Origin: Methylorubrum rhodesianum | GTDB taxonomy: Bacteria; Pseudomonadota; Alphaproteobacteria; Rhizobiales; Beijerinckiaceae | Assembly (NCBI RefSeq): GCF_014199985.1 | Contig: NZ_JACHOS010000006.1 | Span: forward strand, 62,001-126,000 | Length of the DNA: 64,000 nt | Direction: 5' to 3' | Part shown: piece by piece, positions 15,766 to 24,864 of the stretch | Numbering within the stretch: the stretch's first letter is position 1 | Layout: each line of letters starts with the position of its first letter | Translations under genes and position numbers: made by a program | Notes under the pieces: model-generated | What the model was told of the DNA's origin: nothing | The model's input: only the letters and a program-made list of their open reading frames with translations | Database searches by the model: none

Positions 15766-16746
15766 ATGAGGAGCGTCCTCGCCGTGTCATCGCCCCGCCT
15801 GGCCTTCGCGGAGGCGGGCGGGCGCTCAGACCCGATCGGGCTCTCGAGTGTGGTCGATCCGGCTCGGCCGATTCCCGGTTCGGAGCCGTCCGCCGCGGAG
15901 GCCGGCCCGGGCGCCCGGACGATCCGGTCCCACCTTGAGGATCCGAGGGCCGCCGACGTCCAGGCCGCCCTCGCCGGGGGCGAGCTTTCACTGGCCTACC
16001 AGCCCATCGTGTCGGCGGCGACGGGGGCGATCTCCGGCTGCGAGGCGCTGCTGCGCTGGAACCACCCGATCCTGGGACCGGTCCCACCGGCCTCCTTCGT
16101 ACCGCTCGCCGAGACGACGGGGGCGATCACGCCGATCGGCGCCTGGGTTCTCGACACCGCCTGCCGGCAAGCGGCGGCGTGGCCGGGCACCGGCCGGGTC
16201 TCGGTGAACGTCTCGCCGATCCAGATGCAGGAGCCGGGCTTCCCGGCCCGGGTCGCCGCGGCGCTGGGCGCCAGCGGACTGGCGACGGATCGCCTCGAGC
16301 TGGAGCTGACCGAAAGCGTCCTGATGCGGGACCCGGCCGCCGTGCTCCGCAACATCAGGACCCTCCGCGCGCTCGGGGTCAGCATCGCCCTCGACGATTT
16401 CGGGACCGGCTTCTCGTCGCTCGGCTACCTGCAGCAGCTCGTCTTCGACCGGATCAAGATCGACCGCTCGTTCATCGGGGCCCTGAATGGGGGAGGGACG
16501 AGCCGCTTCCTGATCCGGACGATGCACGACATCGCGCACCATTTCGGGATGGCGGTGACCGCCGAGGGCATCGAGACCGAGGACGAGGCGCGGACGCTTC
16601 GCGAGCTCGGTTCCGCGGAGCTGCAGGGCTTCCTGTTCGGTCCGCCCCTCCCGGGCGACGCCGTGGCGTCGCTCCTCCGGGAGCAGGGGCCGCGACGGGA
16701 CGAGGCCGCGCGACAACCGCGATCCTCGGGACCCGCGGCCCCATGA
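15766..16746 (+). CDS. EAL-domain cyclic-di-GMP phosphodiesterase
   Basis: The EAL domain fills about residues 60-305 and all the usual active-site motifs are there: E93-A-L-L-R-W, NVSPIQ, ELTESV, DDFGTGFSSLGYL, KIDRSFI, AEGIE and LQGFLFG. It should hydrolyse c-di-GMP to pGpG, and nothing suggests it is inactive. No sensor domain or membrane segment precedes it; the first 60 residues are low-complexity. I chose ATG 15766 over the TTG at 15703, because the latter lies close behind an operator-like dyad and adds an implausible leader. The GGDEF gene follows 104 bases downstream on the same strand, giving an opposing pair. Confidence 0.85.
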   Translation: MRSVLAVSSPRLAFAEAGGRSDPIGLSSVVDPARPIPGSEPSAAEAGPGARTIRSHLEDPRAADVQAALAGGELSLAYQPIVSAATGAISGCEALLRWNHPILGPVPPASFVPLAETTGAITPIGAWVLDTACRQAAAWPGTGRVSVNVSPIQMQEPGFPARVAAALGASGLATDRLELELTESVLMRDPAAVLRNIRTLRALGVSIALDDFGTGFSSLGYLQQLVFDRIKIDRSFIGALNGGGTSRFLIRTMHDIAHHFGMAVTAEGIETEDEARTLRELGSAELQGFLFGPPLPGDAVASLLREQGPRRDEAARQPRSSGPAAP

Positions 16747-16850
16747 CGGGCCGCGCCCCCCGGCCCCTCACGATCGGGCGCCCCGCCGAACCGACCCTCC
16801 GCGCCCCGCCCCCCCGACATCCGGGCCTTCCGCACAGGAGCTGAACGGCC

Positions 16851-18110
16851 ATGCTCGATTTCGATACGCTTCAGGTGGCCAGCATCAGCAGTCGTCTCGC
16901 CTTCGCCCTGGTCTTCTTCGTCACCCTGCTGCGGAATCCGCGCGAGATCTACTTCGGCGTCTGGGCCGGCGCGCTGTGCAGCTCGCTGACGGCCTCGTTC
17001 CTGATGGTGGCGGATCCCCCGGGCATCCCGCTGAATGCCGTGAAGGGGAGCGTGGTCTACGTCCTGTACGGCGCGAGCCTCGCCCTGTCCTGGGCGGGCC
17101 TGCGCCTCTTCTACGGGCGCCCGGCCCGCATTCCGCAGGTCGTCGCGCTCGCCCTCGGATCCGGCCTGCCCTACGGCATCCTGCTCGGGGCCGGGGCATC
17201 GGTGGCGTGGGGCCTCACCACGGTGTTCGGCGGCATCGCGCTGAGCACCGCCTTGTGCATCTTCGAGATCCTGAGAACGCCCGCCTCGATCCGCCTATGG
17301 ACACAATACATCGTCCTGTTGGGCTTCGGCGGATACCTGTTCGTCTTCCTCCTGACGATCGGCGTGATCCACTTCGCGAGCGAGCGCCTCGCCTCGCCCG
17401 AGCAGGGCGTCTACGCGCTGCTGTTCGACCTGTGGTGCGGCGTCTTCATCCAAGTCGGCTATCTGGCCATGGTGAACGAGCGCGCGCAGCTGAAGCTCAG
17501 CCGCTTGGCCGAGACCGATCCGCTCACCGGTCTGGCGAACCGGCGCGGGCTGTTCGCGGCGATGCGACGGCGGGCCGGCCGCATGCCCGCACCGCCGCGC
17601 TGCGCGATCCTGCTGGCCGACATCGACCATTTCAAATCGATCAACGACACCCACGGACACGAGGGCGGCGACGCGGTTCTGATCGGCTTCGCGGAGCGGC
17701 TTCGCAACGTGATGCGCAAGGACGACGTCATCGCCCGCTGGGGCGGCGAGGAATTCCTGATCGTGCTCGATCAGGCCGATTCCATCGCCGCCATCGCCGT
17801 CGCCGAGCGGCTGCGCCGGACGGCGGCGGGGCAGCCCTTCGCCGTGAACGGAGCGGCCGTGACCGTGACCGCCAGCATCGGGGTCTCGGTCGTGGCCGTC
17901 GGCGAGGGGGGGATCGAGCCCGCCCTGTCCCGGGCGGACGCCGCCCTCTACGTCGCCAAGAGGGATGGCCGCAATCGCGTCTGCCTGGACCGGCCGTCCG
18001 GCCCGCCTCAGCCGGACAGCAGAAGCGCCCGAGCGGAGCCCCCCTGCGGGTGCCGCGGCGTCATGGACGCCGTCCCGATCGGCGGACAGCCGCGCTCCGA
18101 GTTGGCCTGA
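16851..18110 (+). CDS. Membrane-bound GGDEF diguanylate cyclase
   Basis: A 419-residue protein with about six hydrophobic segments in residues 10-205 and a GGDEF domain at about 218-385. The active loop reads GGEEF at 298-302, a fully functional variant, and the allosteric I-site RxxD is present exactly five residues before it (RKDD, 289-292), so product inhibition is expected. Substrate-binding pieces DIDHFKSINDTHGH are intact. It should make c-di-GMP at the inner membrane in response to an unknown signal. It lies between the EAL gene and ompW on one strand. The last 35 residues are a Cys-containing low-complexity tail. Confidence 0.92.
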   Translation: MLDFDTLQVASISSRLAFALVFFVTLLRNPREIYFGVWAGALCSSLTASFLMVADPPGIPLNAVKGSVVYVLYGASLALSWAGLRLFYGRPARIPQVVALALGSGLPYGILLGAGASVAWGLTTVFGGIALSTALCIFEILRTPASIRLWTQYIVLLGFGGYLFVFLLTIGVIHFASERLASPEQGVYALLFDLWCGVFIQVGYLAMVNERAQLKLSRLAETDPLTGLANRRGLFAAMRRRAGRMPAPPRCAILLADIDHFKSINDTHGHEGGDAVLIGFAERLRNVMRKDDVIARWGGEEFLIVLDQADSIAAIAVAERLRRTAAGQPFAVNGAAVTVTASIGVSVVAVGEGGIEPALSRADAALYVAKRDGRNRVCLDRPSGPPQPDSRSARAEPPCGCRGVMDAVPIGGQPRSELA

Positions 18111-18140
18111 ACCGATCGCCCCCTCGAACCGACACGAGCC

Positions 18141-18944
18141 ATGGTCGTCCCCATCACCCTGTCCCTCCGCCCCTACGGGCGGGACCGCCACCCCGAGCGG
18201 TTCGCGCCGGAGCGGACGCCGCTCCGGCGCAAGCAGCCGCCGCGCGGCCGGGGCACGGACGGAACGTCGGCGTCCGTGACGGTGCGGCGGGGCCGCGCCC
18301 TCGCGGCCGCGCTCTGCCTGTTCGGCCTCCCCGTTCCCTGCCGGGCGGCCGATTCGGCCGCGGACACGACGGCGGCAGGGGGGCTGACCGCGGGCAGCCT
18401 CCTCGTTCGCGGCCGTGTCATCGGCTCCATCCCGGTCGGCCAGTCCTCGCACGTCGCGCCGATCGGCGGGCGCGTCATCACCCCGGCGCGTCCCCTGCCG
18501 GATCTCGACCTGACGTATTTCCTGTCCGATCACTTCGCGGTGGCGGGCCAGGTCGGCGTCGTGTCGACCCGGACCTCCATCCGCGGGTCGTTCATCGGCG
18601 ACCTGCCGATCGGCTCGACCTGGAGCCTCTCCGCGACCGGCGCGGTACAGTTCCATTTCCGGCCCGGCGACCCGTTCAACCCGTATCTCGGCGCTGGCGC
18701 CGGCTACACGCATCCGATCGCCTACGAGCCGGCAAAGCCCCTCGTCACCGCGATGAAGGCCGACCCGCAACTGGGCCCGATGCTCCAGGCCGGTTTCGAT
18801 TACCACCTCGCCGGCAACTGGTACGCCAACATGGAGATCAAGAAGATCTTCCTGCCGCCGCAGGTCTCCCGCATCGGAGCCGGCACCGCCACCGTGAGGC
18901 TCGACCTGCTGATCGTCGGCGCGGGCATCGGCTACCGCTTCTGA
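18141..18944 (+). CDS. OmpW-family outer-membrane protein
   Basis: The C-terminal 200 residues form an eight-stranded-barrel type protein: LDLTYFLSDHFAVAGQVGVV, FNPYLGAGAGYT, GFDYHLAGNWYANMEIKKIF and a final LLIVGAGIGYRF ending in phenylalanine, as outer-membrane barrels do. The OmpW family forms narrow hydrophobic channels. The signal peptide (ALAAALCLFGLPVPCRAAD) begins about 50 residues into the frame, so the true start may be the GTG at 18276 (VTVRRGRALAA) rather than ATG 18141. It follows the GGDEF gene by 30 bases and may be co-transcribed with it. Confidence 0.82.
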   Translation: MVVPITLSLRPYGRDRHPERFAPERTPLRRKQPPRGRGTDGTSASVTVRRGRALAAALCLFGLPVPCRAADSAADTTAAGGLTAGSLLVRGRVIGSIPVGQSSHVAPIGGRVITPARPLPDLDLTYFLSDHFAVAGQVGVVSTRTSIRGSFIGDLPIGSTWSLSATGAVQFHFRPGDPFNPYLGAGAGYTHPIAYEPAKPLVTAMKADPQLGPMLQAGFDYHLAGNWYANMEIKKIFLPPQVSRIGAGTATVRLDLLIVGAGIGYRF

Positions 18945-18978
18945 ACGGCAGCCGGCTTCGGACCGGTCGGAGCGGCCC

Positions 18979-19413
18979 TCAGCGGGGGGCGCCGCGCCAG
19001 CCCTGCAGCCACGAGGTCACGGGATCGACCACGTAGGCCGCGACCGACGCGGCCCAGGTTCCGGCCCGGACGGCCAGGGGGAGGCCGGCCCTCCGCGCGG
19101 CCTCGTCCTCGCGGGCCTGTTCCTGCATCGTGGCGGCCACCAGACGGTCCTCGTGCTCCCGGCACTCGTCGAGGACGTTGCGTTGCGCGCCGGCCCGGCT
19201 CTGCCCCGGCCTCTGGCGGGCATGAGCCGCCCGCACGCAGCCGTGCCAATCCGCCTCGAGGGCGTCGAGATCGCGGGTGCCGGCCGCCGCCGAGCCGCCG
19301 CCGATCGCAGGCAGGGCCAAGGCCAGACACAAGGTCGAGAACAAGAACAAGGCCGCAGGCCGGGCAACGAGCGCGGCAATGGGGAGCCTCGGCGCGTTCA
19401 TGGGGGCGAACAT
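18979..19413 (-). CDS. Hypothetical exported protein, 144 residues
   Basis: I do not recognise a family. The N-terminus is a signal or anchor segment (LPIAALVARPAALFLFSTLC, then LALALPAIGG) followed by a charged region with a helical pattern (LDALEADWHGCVRAAHARQ, NVLDECREHEDRLVAATMQEQAREDEAARR) containing two cysteines that could form a disulfide. A second hydrophobic stretch (AGTWAASVAAYVVDPVTSWLQGW) is near the C-terminus. The second in-frame ATG (19398-19400) gives a slightly shorter and equally plausible start. It converges with ompW, 34 bases away. Confidence 0.55.
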   Translation of the reverse strand: MFAPMNAPRLPIAALVARPAALFLFSTLCLALALPAIGGGSAAAGTRDLDALEADWHGCVRAAHARQRPGQSRAGAQRNVLDECREHEDRLVAATMQEQAREDEAARRAGLPLAVRAGTWAASVAAYVVDPVTSWLQGWRGAPR

Positions 19414-19554
19414 GGGAGCGAGATGCCTCCGAAGCCATCAAGGCCGGCTTAACGGACGGTCGATCCGGCGACCGACCAGCGACGGATCGAAGGAACGAGT
19501 CCGCCTCACGGCGCTTCCCACCTCCCGGCGATCAACGCCGCTACGGGAGACCCC

Positions 19555-19746
19555 ATGGCCAAGGACGTGACCACCTACATCCTGAGACAGGCGCTCGCCG
19601 CGAAGGTCGCGGATCACATCGAGATCGCGGTGGAAGCCGAGGACGGAACCAAGTTCAAGATCCGGGCCACCCCGGAGCAGCTCGACGCGCTCACGGGCGA
19701 TCTCGAATCGATCCTCGACGGGGACGACGCGGAGGACGCCGCCTAG
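19555..19746 (+). CDS. Small acidic hypothetical protein, 63 residues
   Basis: ATG 19555 follows a GGGAG ribosome site. The protein is compact and acidic, with a predicted helix (YILRQALAAKVADHIEIAVE), a strand pair (DGTKFKIRATPEQLDAL) and an acidic tail (LDGDDAEDAA). No motif or family is recognised. Composition and reading-frame quality suggest a real small protein rather than chance. It stands alone between two intergenic stretches. Confidence 0.6.
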   Translation: MAKDVTTYILRQALAAKVADHIEIAVEAEDGTKFKIRATPEQLDALTGDLESILDGDDAEDAA

Positions 19747-19997
19747 ACCCGCGCCACCCGGCGAGCGTGGCCCGACCACTCCCCGCGCCGCCGCCGCACG
19801 ACGACCGGTGCCGACGCCGGCCCTCGATCATCCTCGGGGGCCGGAGGCCGGCACGCCGCTGTCCGCCGCCGGCCCCCGACGTCGCAGAACCGGCTCGGCA
19901 GCCGGTCGGACCGGATCCGGTCTCCGGGACAGGCCGCCGCGAACTTTGCGGGAGCCACCGGGTTGAGGGACGCGGCTTTTCTCGCACAGGACACCTC

Positions 19998-20279
19998 ATG
20001 CGGCTCACCACGATCGCGCTCGCCCTGGCGCTGAGCATCCCGACGGCGGTCGGCCCCTTGGCCGCCGAGGAAGCGCGGCCCTCGCCGCCGAGTCCCAAGG
20101 CGTCGGCCACGGGATCGCGCCCGGTCCCCGGTCCGAGCACGGCCGTTCCTCCGGCCGGGACCCCGAACGAGCCGGCCGTCGTCGGCGGCACGCCGGGCGC
20201 CGTGATCGGCGGCACCCCGACGAGCGGACCGCCGGGGACCGGCGGCGCCGCGGGCGGTCCCTCGTTGAGCGGGCAGTAG
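19998..20279 (+). CDS. Small secreted Pro/Gly-rich protein, 93 residues
   Basis: ATG 19998 begins a clean Sec signal peptide (MRLTTIALALALSIPTAVGP, cleavage near LAAEE). The rest is low-complexity, made of proline, glycine, serine and threonine, with a small internal repeat (VVGGTPGAVIGGTP). Such proteins are common in Methylobacterium genomes and have no known function. The gene stands 80 bases before ggt on the same strand; a functional link is not implied. Confidence 0.6.
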   Translation: MRLTTIALALALSIPTAVGPLAAEEARPSPPSPKASATGSRPVPGPSTAVPPAGTPNEPAVVGGTPGAVIGGTPTSGPPGTGGAAGGPSLSGQ

Positions 20280-20359
20280 AGCGGCACGGCGAACCGGCGG
20301 CGTTCGGGAGCGTCACCGGGGAACGTGGCTGCGTCTCGCATTTGCGATAAGTTCGCGGC

Positions 20360-22192
20360 ATGAGCCCGACCTCGCCGATCCGCGCCGTCCTCGCCCTGCT
20401 CCTCGCCGCCGCCCCCGCGGGGCCGACCCGAGCGCAAGTCTCCGAGCCGGTCTCGGAGCAACTCCCCACGCAGGCCCAAGCCCGACGGCAGGCCCCCGCA
20501 CTGGCGGTGCCGCCCGCGCCCGAGCCGCCGCCGATCCAGTCGGACGAGGCCCGCCTCCTGCCGGTGCTCGCCAGCCGCGGCATGGTCTCGTCCCAGGACG
20601 CGCTCGCCACCCGCGTCGGCGTCGAGATCCTGAGGAAGGGCGGCAACGCCGTCGACGCGGCGGTGGCGGTCGGCTTCGCGCTGGCCGTCACCCTGCCGCG
20701 GGCGGGCAATCTCGGCGGCGGCGGCTTCATGATGGTGCATCGCGCCGCGGCCGAGGACAGGGTCGCCGACACCATCGCGATCGATTACCGCGAGACCGCC
20801 CCGGCGGCGTCCACCGCCGACATGTTCCTGAACCCGCAGGGCGAGCCCGACCGCGCCGCCTCCACCCGGTCCGGCAAGGCGGTGGGTGTGCCCGGCACGG
20901 TGCGGGGCCTCGCCGAGGCCCACCGGCGCTACGGTTCGGGCAAGTTCACCCTGGCCGAACTGATCGCCCCGGCGGAGCGGCTCGCCCGCGACGGCATTCC
21001 GGTCGAGTCGGGTCTGGCGGATTCCCTGCCGCGGGCCGCGGGTCTGCTCGGGCAGTGGCCGTCGAGCCGGGCGGTGTTCTTCGAGGGCGGCCACGTGCTC
21101 CCGCGCGGCGCGACGCTGCGCCAGACCGATCTCGCCGACACCCTGAAGGCGATTGCCGAGCGGGGGCCGGACGCCTTCTACGAGGGGCCGATCGCGCAGA
21201 AGATCGCGGCGGCGGTGCAGGGCGCGGGCGGCATCATGACGGCGGCCGACCTCGCCGCCTACCGGCCGGAGATCCGCACGCCGGTGCGCGGCCGCTATCG
21301 CGGCTACGAGATCGTCTCGATGCCGCCGCCGAGTTCCGGCGGGGTGCATCTCATTGAGATCCTCAACATCCTGGAGGGCTACGACCTCGCCGGGATGGGT
21401 GCGGGGAGCGCAGGGGCGCTGCACATGCTGGCCGAGGCGATGAAGCCGGCCTACGCCGATCGGGCGACCTGGCTCGGCGATCCGGCGCGGACCAAGGTCC
21501 CCGTCGCGGGACTCACCGCCAAAGCCTACGCCGCCACCCTGCGCGAAAAGATCGACCCGGAGCGGGCGAAGACCGCGGCGGAGGTGAGCGCCGGCAATCC
21601 GCTCCCCCACGAGTCCGATCAGACCACGCATTTCTCCGTGGTGGATGCGGAGGGCAACGCCGTCTCCAACACCTACACGCTGAACTTCTCCTACGGGATT
21701 GGGCTCGTCGCCGAGGGAACGGGCGTGCTGCTCAACAACGAGATGGACGATTTCTCCGCCAAGACCGGGGCGCGCAACGCCTACGGCCTTGTCGGCGGCG
21801 AGGCCAACGCCGTGGCGCCGGGGGCGCGCCCGCTCTCCTCGATGACGCCGACCTTCGTGTTCCGGGACGGCAAACTGTTCCTCGTCACCGGAAGCCCGGG
21901 GGGCAGCCGCATCATCACGACGGTGCTTCAGGTCATCGTGAACGTGCTCGACTTCCGCATGAACCTCGCCCAGGCGGTCGCGGCGCCGCGCATTCACCAC
22001 CAGTGGCAGCCCGACGTGCTGATGGCCGAGGAGGGGATCTCGCCCGACACGCTCGCCCTGCTGCGGGCCAAGGGCCACAATGTGAAGGTCGGCGCGACCT
22101 CGGGCTCGGCCAACTCGGTGATGGCCGAGGACGGCCTGCTCGCCGGGGCGTCCGATCCGCGTCAGCGGGGGACGCTGGCCGAAGGGCCTTGA
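20360..22192 (+). CDS. ggt: Gamma-glutamyltransferase (glutathione hydrolase)
   Basis: A 610-residue Ntn-hydrolase. It has a Sec-type leader (RAVLALLLAAAPAGPTRAQ), then a Pro/Gln-rich linker to about residue 65, and the large-subunit fold (GMVSSQDALATRVGVEILRKGGNAVDAAVA, GNLGGGGFMMVH). Autocatalytic cleavage is expected just before the threonine pair in SDQTTHFSVVDAEGNAVSNTYTLN near residue 422, the nucleophile of the small subunit. Later motifs PLSSMTPT and GSPGGSRIITTVLQ bind the gamma-glutamyl group. It acts in the periplasm, cleaving glutathione and other gamma-glutamyl compounds. Its 3' end overlaps the convergent kinase gene by 31 bases. Confidence 0.95.
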   Translation: MSPTSPIRAVLALLLAAAPAGPTRAQVSEPVSEQLPTQAQARRQAPALAVPPAPEPPPIQSDEARLLPVLASRGMVSSQDALATRVGVEILRKGGNAVDAAVAVGFALAVTLPRAGNLGGGGFMMVHRAAAEDRVADTIAIDYRETAPAASTADMFLNPQGEPDRAASTRSGKAVGVPGTVRGLAEAHRRYGSGKFTLAELIAPAERLARDGIPVESGLADSLPRAAGLLGQWPSSRAVFFEGGHVLPRGATLRQTDLADTLKAIAERGPDAFYEGPIAQKIAAAVQGAGGIMTAADLAAYRPEIRTPVRGRYRGYEIVSMPPPSSGGVHLIEILNILEGYDLAGMGAGSAGALHMLAEAMKPAYADRATWLGDPARTKVPVAGLTAKAYAATLREKIDPERAKTAAEVSAGNPLPHESDQTTHFSVVDAEGNAVSNTYTLNFSYGIGLVAEGTGVLLNNEMDDFSAKTGARNAYGLVGGEANAVAPGARPLSSMTPTFVFRDGKLFLVTGSPGGSRIITTVLQVIVNVLDFRMNLAQAVAAPRIHHQWQPDVLMAEEGISPDTLALLRAKGHNVKVGATSGSANSVMAEDGLLAGASDPRQRGTLAEGP

Positions 22193-23103
22193 GCGGCAGC
22201 GTCCCCGCCGGAGTCCGAACCGGGGCTCTGCTCCGAATCCGCGAACAGGCTCGCCTTCTCGAAATCCGGACTTTTGGCGGCCAATGCCGCGATCGCGGCG
22301 AGCAACTCGGCGTCTGTGCCGGAGGGCTGGCCGAACAGGCGCGCGACCGCCACCGGCAGGCGCCACGCGGCGATGGCCTCCCGGGGCATGCCGCTCGCCG
22401 CGCGGTAGCCGGCCACGTACCACGCCGCGATCAGCCGGCGCGCCAACCGCACGGGGGCAAGCCGGCTGAACCAGGCGGGGCCGAACCGGCCGTAGCGCAG
22501 CATCAGTTCGGAGCGGGCCGCATCCGCGGCGGGATCGCCGGCGGCGGCCTTCTGCCAATCGATCAGGTGCAGCCCGGCCCGGGTCGAGATCACGTTGCCG
22601 GGATGCAGGTCGCCGTGACAGAGCCGATCCCCCTCCGGCAACCGGGCGAGGGCGGCCAGCGCCGCCTCTCGCAGAGGCTCGGGCACCCGCGCGCCCTCGA
22701 TCTCATGGCGCAGACGGGCACGAAGCGAGGGTAGCCCCGCGGCGGGGAAGGCGTGGACCGCGTGCTGGATCCGCGCCAAGCGGCGCAGCGCCAGCAGCAG
22801 CCCGAGCGGGTTGCAGGCGTAGCGCAGGATCATCGGCGGCCCGTCGAGACGCACGAACAGGATGCCGGTGCGCCCGGCCCGTCCGACGATGCCGAAGGCC
22901 TGCGGCACCGGCAGGCCGAAACCGTGGGCGAGGCGGCTCGCCGCCAGTTCATTGGCCACCGCCTCCGGCTCGAAGGGCCGGCGGTAGAGCTTCACCACCC
23001 GGTCCGATCCCTCGGCGAACACCTCCGAAGAACGGCCGGCCCCGAGGCGATCCGACACCGCGCCGGGCGGGCAGGGAAGGCGAAGGCACGGGGCACAGAC
23101 CAT
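22162..23103 (-). CDS. Aminoglycoside-phosphotransferase-type (APH/choline kinase fold) kinase
   Basis: A 313-residue protein with the APH kinase fold. The nucleotide-binding lobe has SSEVFAEGSDRVVKLYRRPFE near residue 25; the catalytic loop CHGDLHPGNVIS and the metal-binding LIDWQKAAAGDPAADAA lie near residues 164 and 181. These kinases phosphorylate small alcohols or amines; resistance genes are only a small part of the family, and nothing here points to an antibiotic. The C-terminus overlaps the 3' end of ggt on the opposite strand. ATG 23103 starts it; its promoter would be in the A+T-rich gap to the right. Confidence 0.8.
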   Translation of the reverse strand: MVCAPCLRLPCPPGAVSDRLGAGRSSEVFAEGSDRVVKLYRRPFEPEAVANELAASRLAHGFGLPVPQAFGIVGRAGRTGILFVRLDGPPMILRYACNPLGLLLALRRLARIQHAVHAFPAAGLPSLRARLRHEIEGARVPEPLREAALAALARLPEGDRLCHGDLHPGNVISTRAGLHLIDWQKAAAGDPAADAARSELMLRYGRFGPAWFSRLAPVRLARRLIAAWYVAGYRAASGMPREAIAAWRLPVAVARLFGQPSGTDAELLAAIAALAAKSPDFEKASLFADSEQSPGSDSGGDAAAQGPSASVPR

Positions 23104-23550
23104 GGATGCCGCTCCGCGCGCGCTCCAAGGAGGGTCCGCTCGCTCGCGAACGCCCTCTCCGTCCCCTTACGTCCAGGCTATCGACAAGTCATGCGATCGT
23201 AAAGGTCATCTGTCAGCGCGAAAATTCCGCTATAGCTCACGCATCTATCGAGAATCCCCGGGATATAGATCTGGATTTTCAGAAATAATTCCTATGATGT
23301 GCTATAGCGCACCTCTGCATTACGGCGATCGGTCCGACCAGGCCCCTTCTGCACCTCGCATCACCTTCGTCGATCCCGCAGCCGGCCCCGGTGACCAGCC
23401 GGGCTCGGCCGCAAGCGAGCCGGATGAGCCGATGGCCGGGAGCGCCGCGAAGGGGTGACGACGGGGCCGCTGACGCGGGTTTCCGCAAGGCGACGGTGGG
23501 CAAGCGCGGACACCCGCGATAAAGGAGCGGCAGCCTCACGCGGACCACCG
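23104..23550. other. Intergenic region with an A+T-rich island
   Basis: The stretch from about 23190 to 23330 is strikingly A+T-rich for this genome and carries the palindrome GCTATAGC twice, at 23229-23236 and 23301-23308. It lies between divergent genes and probably holds both promoters. A frame of 54 codons from ATG 23294 to 23458 exists but has no family features and no ribosome site, so I do not call it. Confidence 0.5.
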
Positions 23551-24342
23551 ATGCTCCTCCTCCGTTCGCTCGCCTTCAACCTCTCGTTCTACGTCGCGAC
23601 GACCCTGATCGCGATCTTCGGCCTGCCGGCGCTCGCCTCGCGCAAGGCCGTCATCCGGGTGGCCCAGTTCTGGGGCCGCACGGTGATGGTGCTGCTGCGG
23701 GTCGTCGGCGGAGCGCGGGTGGAGTTCCGCGGCCTGGAGAACATCCCGCCGGGCCCGCTGCTGGTGGCCGCCAAGCACCAGTCGGCCCTGGAGACCCTGG
23801 CGCTCACGGTGGCGTTCGAGGATTTCGCCTACGTGCTCAAGCGCGAGCTGATGTGGATTCCCGTGATCGGCTGGTATCTCGGCCGGGGCGGCATGGTGCC
23901 GATCGACCGCTCCAAGGGGGCCAAGACCATGGCGGCGCTCAACGCGGCGGCGGCCGGGGCGATCCGCGACGGGCGCCAGCTCATCATCTTCCCCGAGGGC
24001 ACCCGCCGCCCGGCCGGGGCGCCGCCCGCCTACAAGCAGGGCGCCTCCCACCTCTACGCGGCGCTGAACGTGCCCTGCCTGCCGGTGGCCCTCAACACCG
24101 GCCTGTACTGGCGCCGCCGAGGCTTCCGCCGGATGCCGGGCACCACGGTGATCGAGTTCCTGCCGGTGATCCCGCCGGGCCTGTCCCGCGCCGCCTTCCT
24201 CGCCGAGGTGCAGAACCGGATCGAGACGGCCTCCGACGCGCTGCTCGCCGAGGGTCGCGCCGACCTCGCCCGGCACGGCCACCCGGTCGCCGTGGCGATG
24301 GGCGGCTCGGCCCCGGTGACGGACACGTCGGGAACGCTGTGA
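23551..24342 (+). CDS. 1-acyl-sn-glycerol-3-phosphate acyltransferase (PlsC family)
   Basis: A 263-residue acyltransferase with one N-terminal membrane helix (SLAFNLSFYVATTLIAIFGLP). Catalytic block I is KHQSALET near residue 74, an H-x4-E variant of H-x4-D common in alphaproteobacteria. Block III is FPEGTRRPAGAPPAYKQGA near residue 150, and block IV is VPCLPVALNTG. It should acylate lysophosphatidate at the inner membrane in phospholipid synthesis. ATG 23551 was chosen because the 32 codons upstream in the same frame look non-coding. It converges with the next gene with only three bases between. Confidence 0.9.
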   Translation: MLLLRSLAFNLSFYVATTLIAIFGLPALASRKAVIRVAQFWGRTVMVLLRVVGGARVEFRGLENIPPGPLLVAAKHQSALETLALTVAFEDFAYVLKRELMWIPVIGWYLGRGGMVPIDRSKGAKTMAALNAAAAGAIRDGRQLIIFPEGTRRPAGAPPAYKQGASHLYAALNVPCLPVALNTGLYWRRRGFRRMPGTTVIEFLPVIPPGLSRAAFLAEVQNRIETASDALLAEGRADLARHGHPVAVAMGGSAPVTDTSGTL

Positions 24343-24345
24343 CGA

Positions 24346-24864
24346 TCAACCGGCTGCAAACCGGCGGATCGCGGACGCCCCGCGCAGGACGATCCGGCGC
24401 CCCGAAAAGCTCTCGACCAGAGCGAGGTTGCGCGCCCGGCGGATGCGGTTCCACGTCGCCGTGTAGTGCAGAAATTCGAAGCTGAGCTGCTCCGGGCAGC
24501 CCTCGGCCCCCTCGGGGCGAACCCGCCCCAAGCTCGACAGCGTCCGCCGCAGTACCCGCGCCGTGCAGCGCCACGCCGGCATGTCGAGATAGATCACCGT
24601 GTCGGCCCGCGCGAACCGGGGCGCGATCGTGTCTGTGTAATTGCCGTCAACGACCCAGGCCGGGAGGGCGGCGATCCGCTCGACCTCGGCGCGGAAGGAA
24701 GCGGGCTCGGCCTCCACCCAGCCGGGCCGCCAATAGGCCCGGTCGAGATGGAACACCGGCAGGCCGTGCCGGGCGCCGAGATCACGGGCGAGCGTCGATT
24801 TCCCGCTGCCCGGCGGTCCGAGGATCACGATCCGCTGCGGCGAATCCGACGGCGGAGGGTTCAC
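24346..24864 (-). CDS. P-loop kinase-like AAA protein (adenylate-kinase/FlaR-like)
   Basis: A 172-residue protein with a Walker A loop near its start (ILGPPGSGKSTLARDLG), then LPVFHLDRAYWRPGW and WVVDGNYTDTIAPRFARADTVIYLD, the pattern of the topology-modulation/FlaR-like small kinase group. Substrate unknown; these proteins resemble nucleotide or shikimate kinases. GTG 24864 overlaps the metW stop by four bases (GTGA), so it is translated with metX-metW, although no methionine-related role is known for it. Confidence 0.8.
   Translation of the reverse strand: MNPPPSDSPQRIVILGPPGSGKSTLARDLGARHGLPVFHLDRAYWRPGWVEAEPASFRAEVERIAALPAWVVDGNYTDTIAPRFARADTVIYLDMPAWRCTARVLRRTLSSLGRVRPEGAEGCPEQLSFEFLHYTATWNRIRRARNLALVESFSGRRIVLRGASAIRRFAAG

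Noticed and set aside
22162..22192. Frameshift or misassembly at the ggt/kinase junction
   Set aside because: The 31-base overlap of convergent 3' ends is in-frame for both proteins, and both keep normal lengths. It is a simple tail overlap.
23102..23458. A frame of up to 118 codons across the A+T-rich island, including ATG 23294
   Set aside because: It crosses promoter-like DNA, has no ribosome site and a low-complexity C-terminus.
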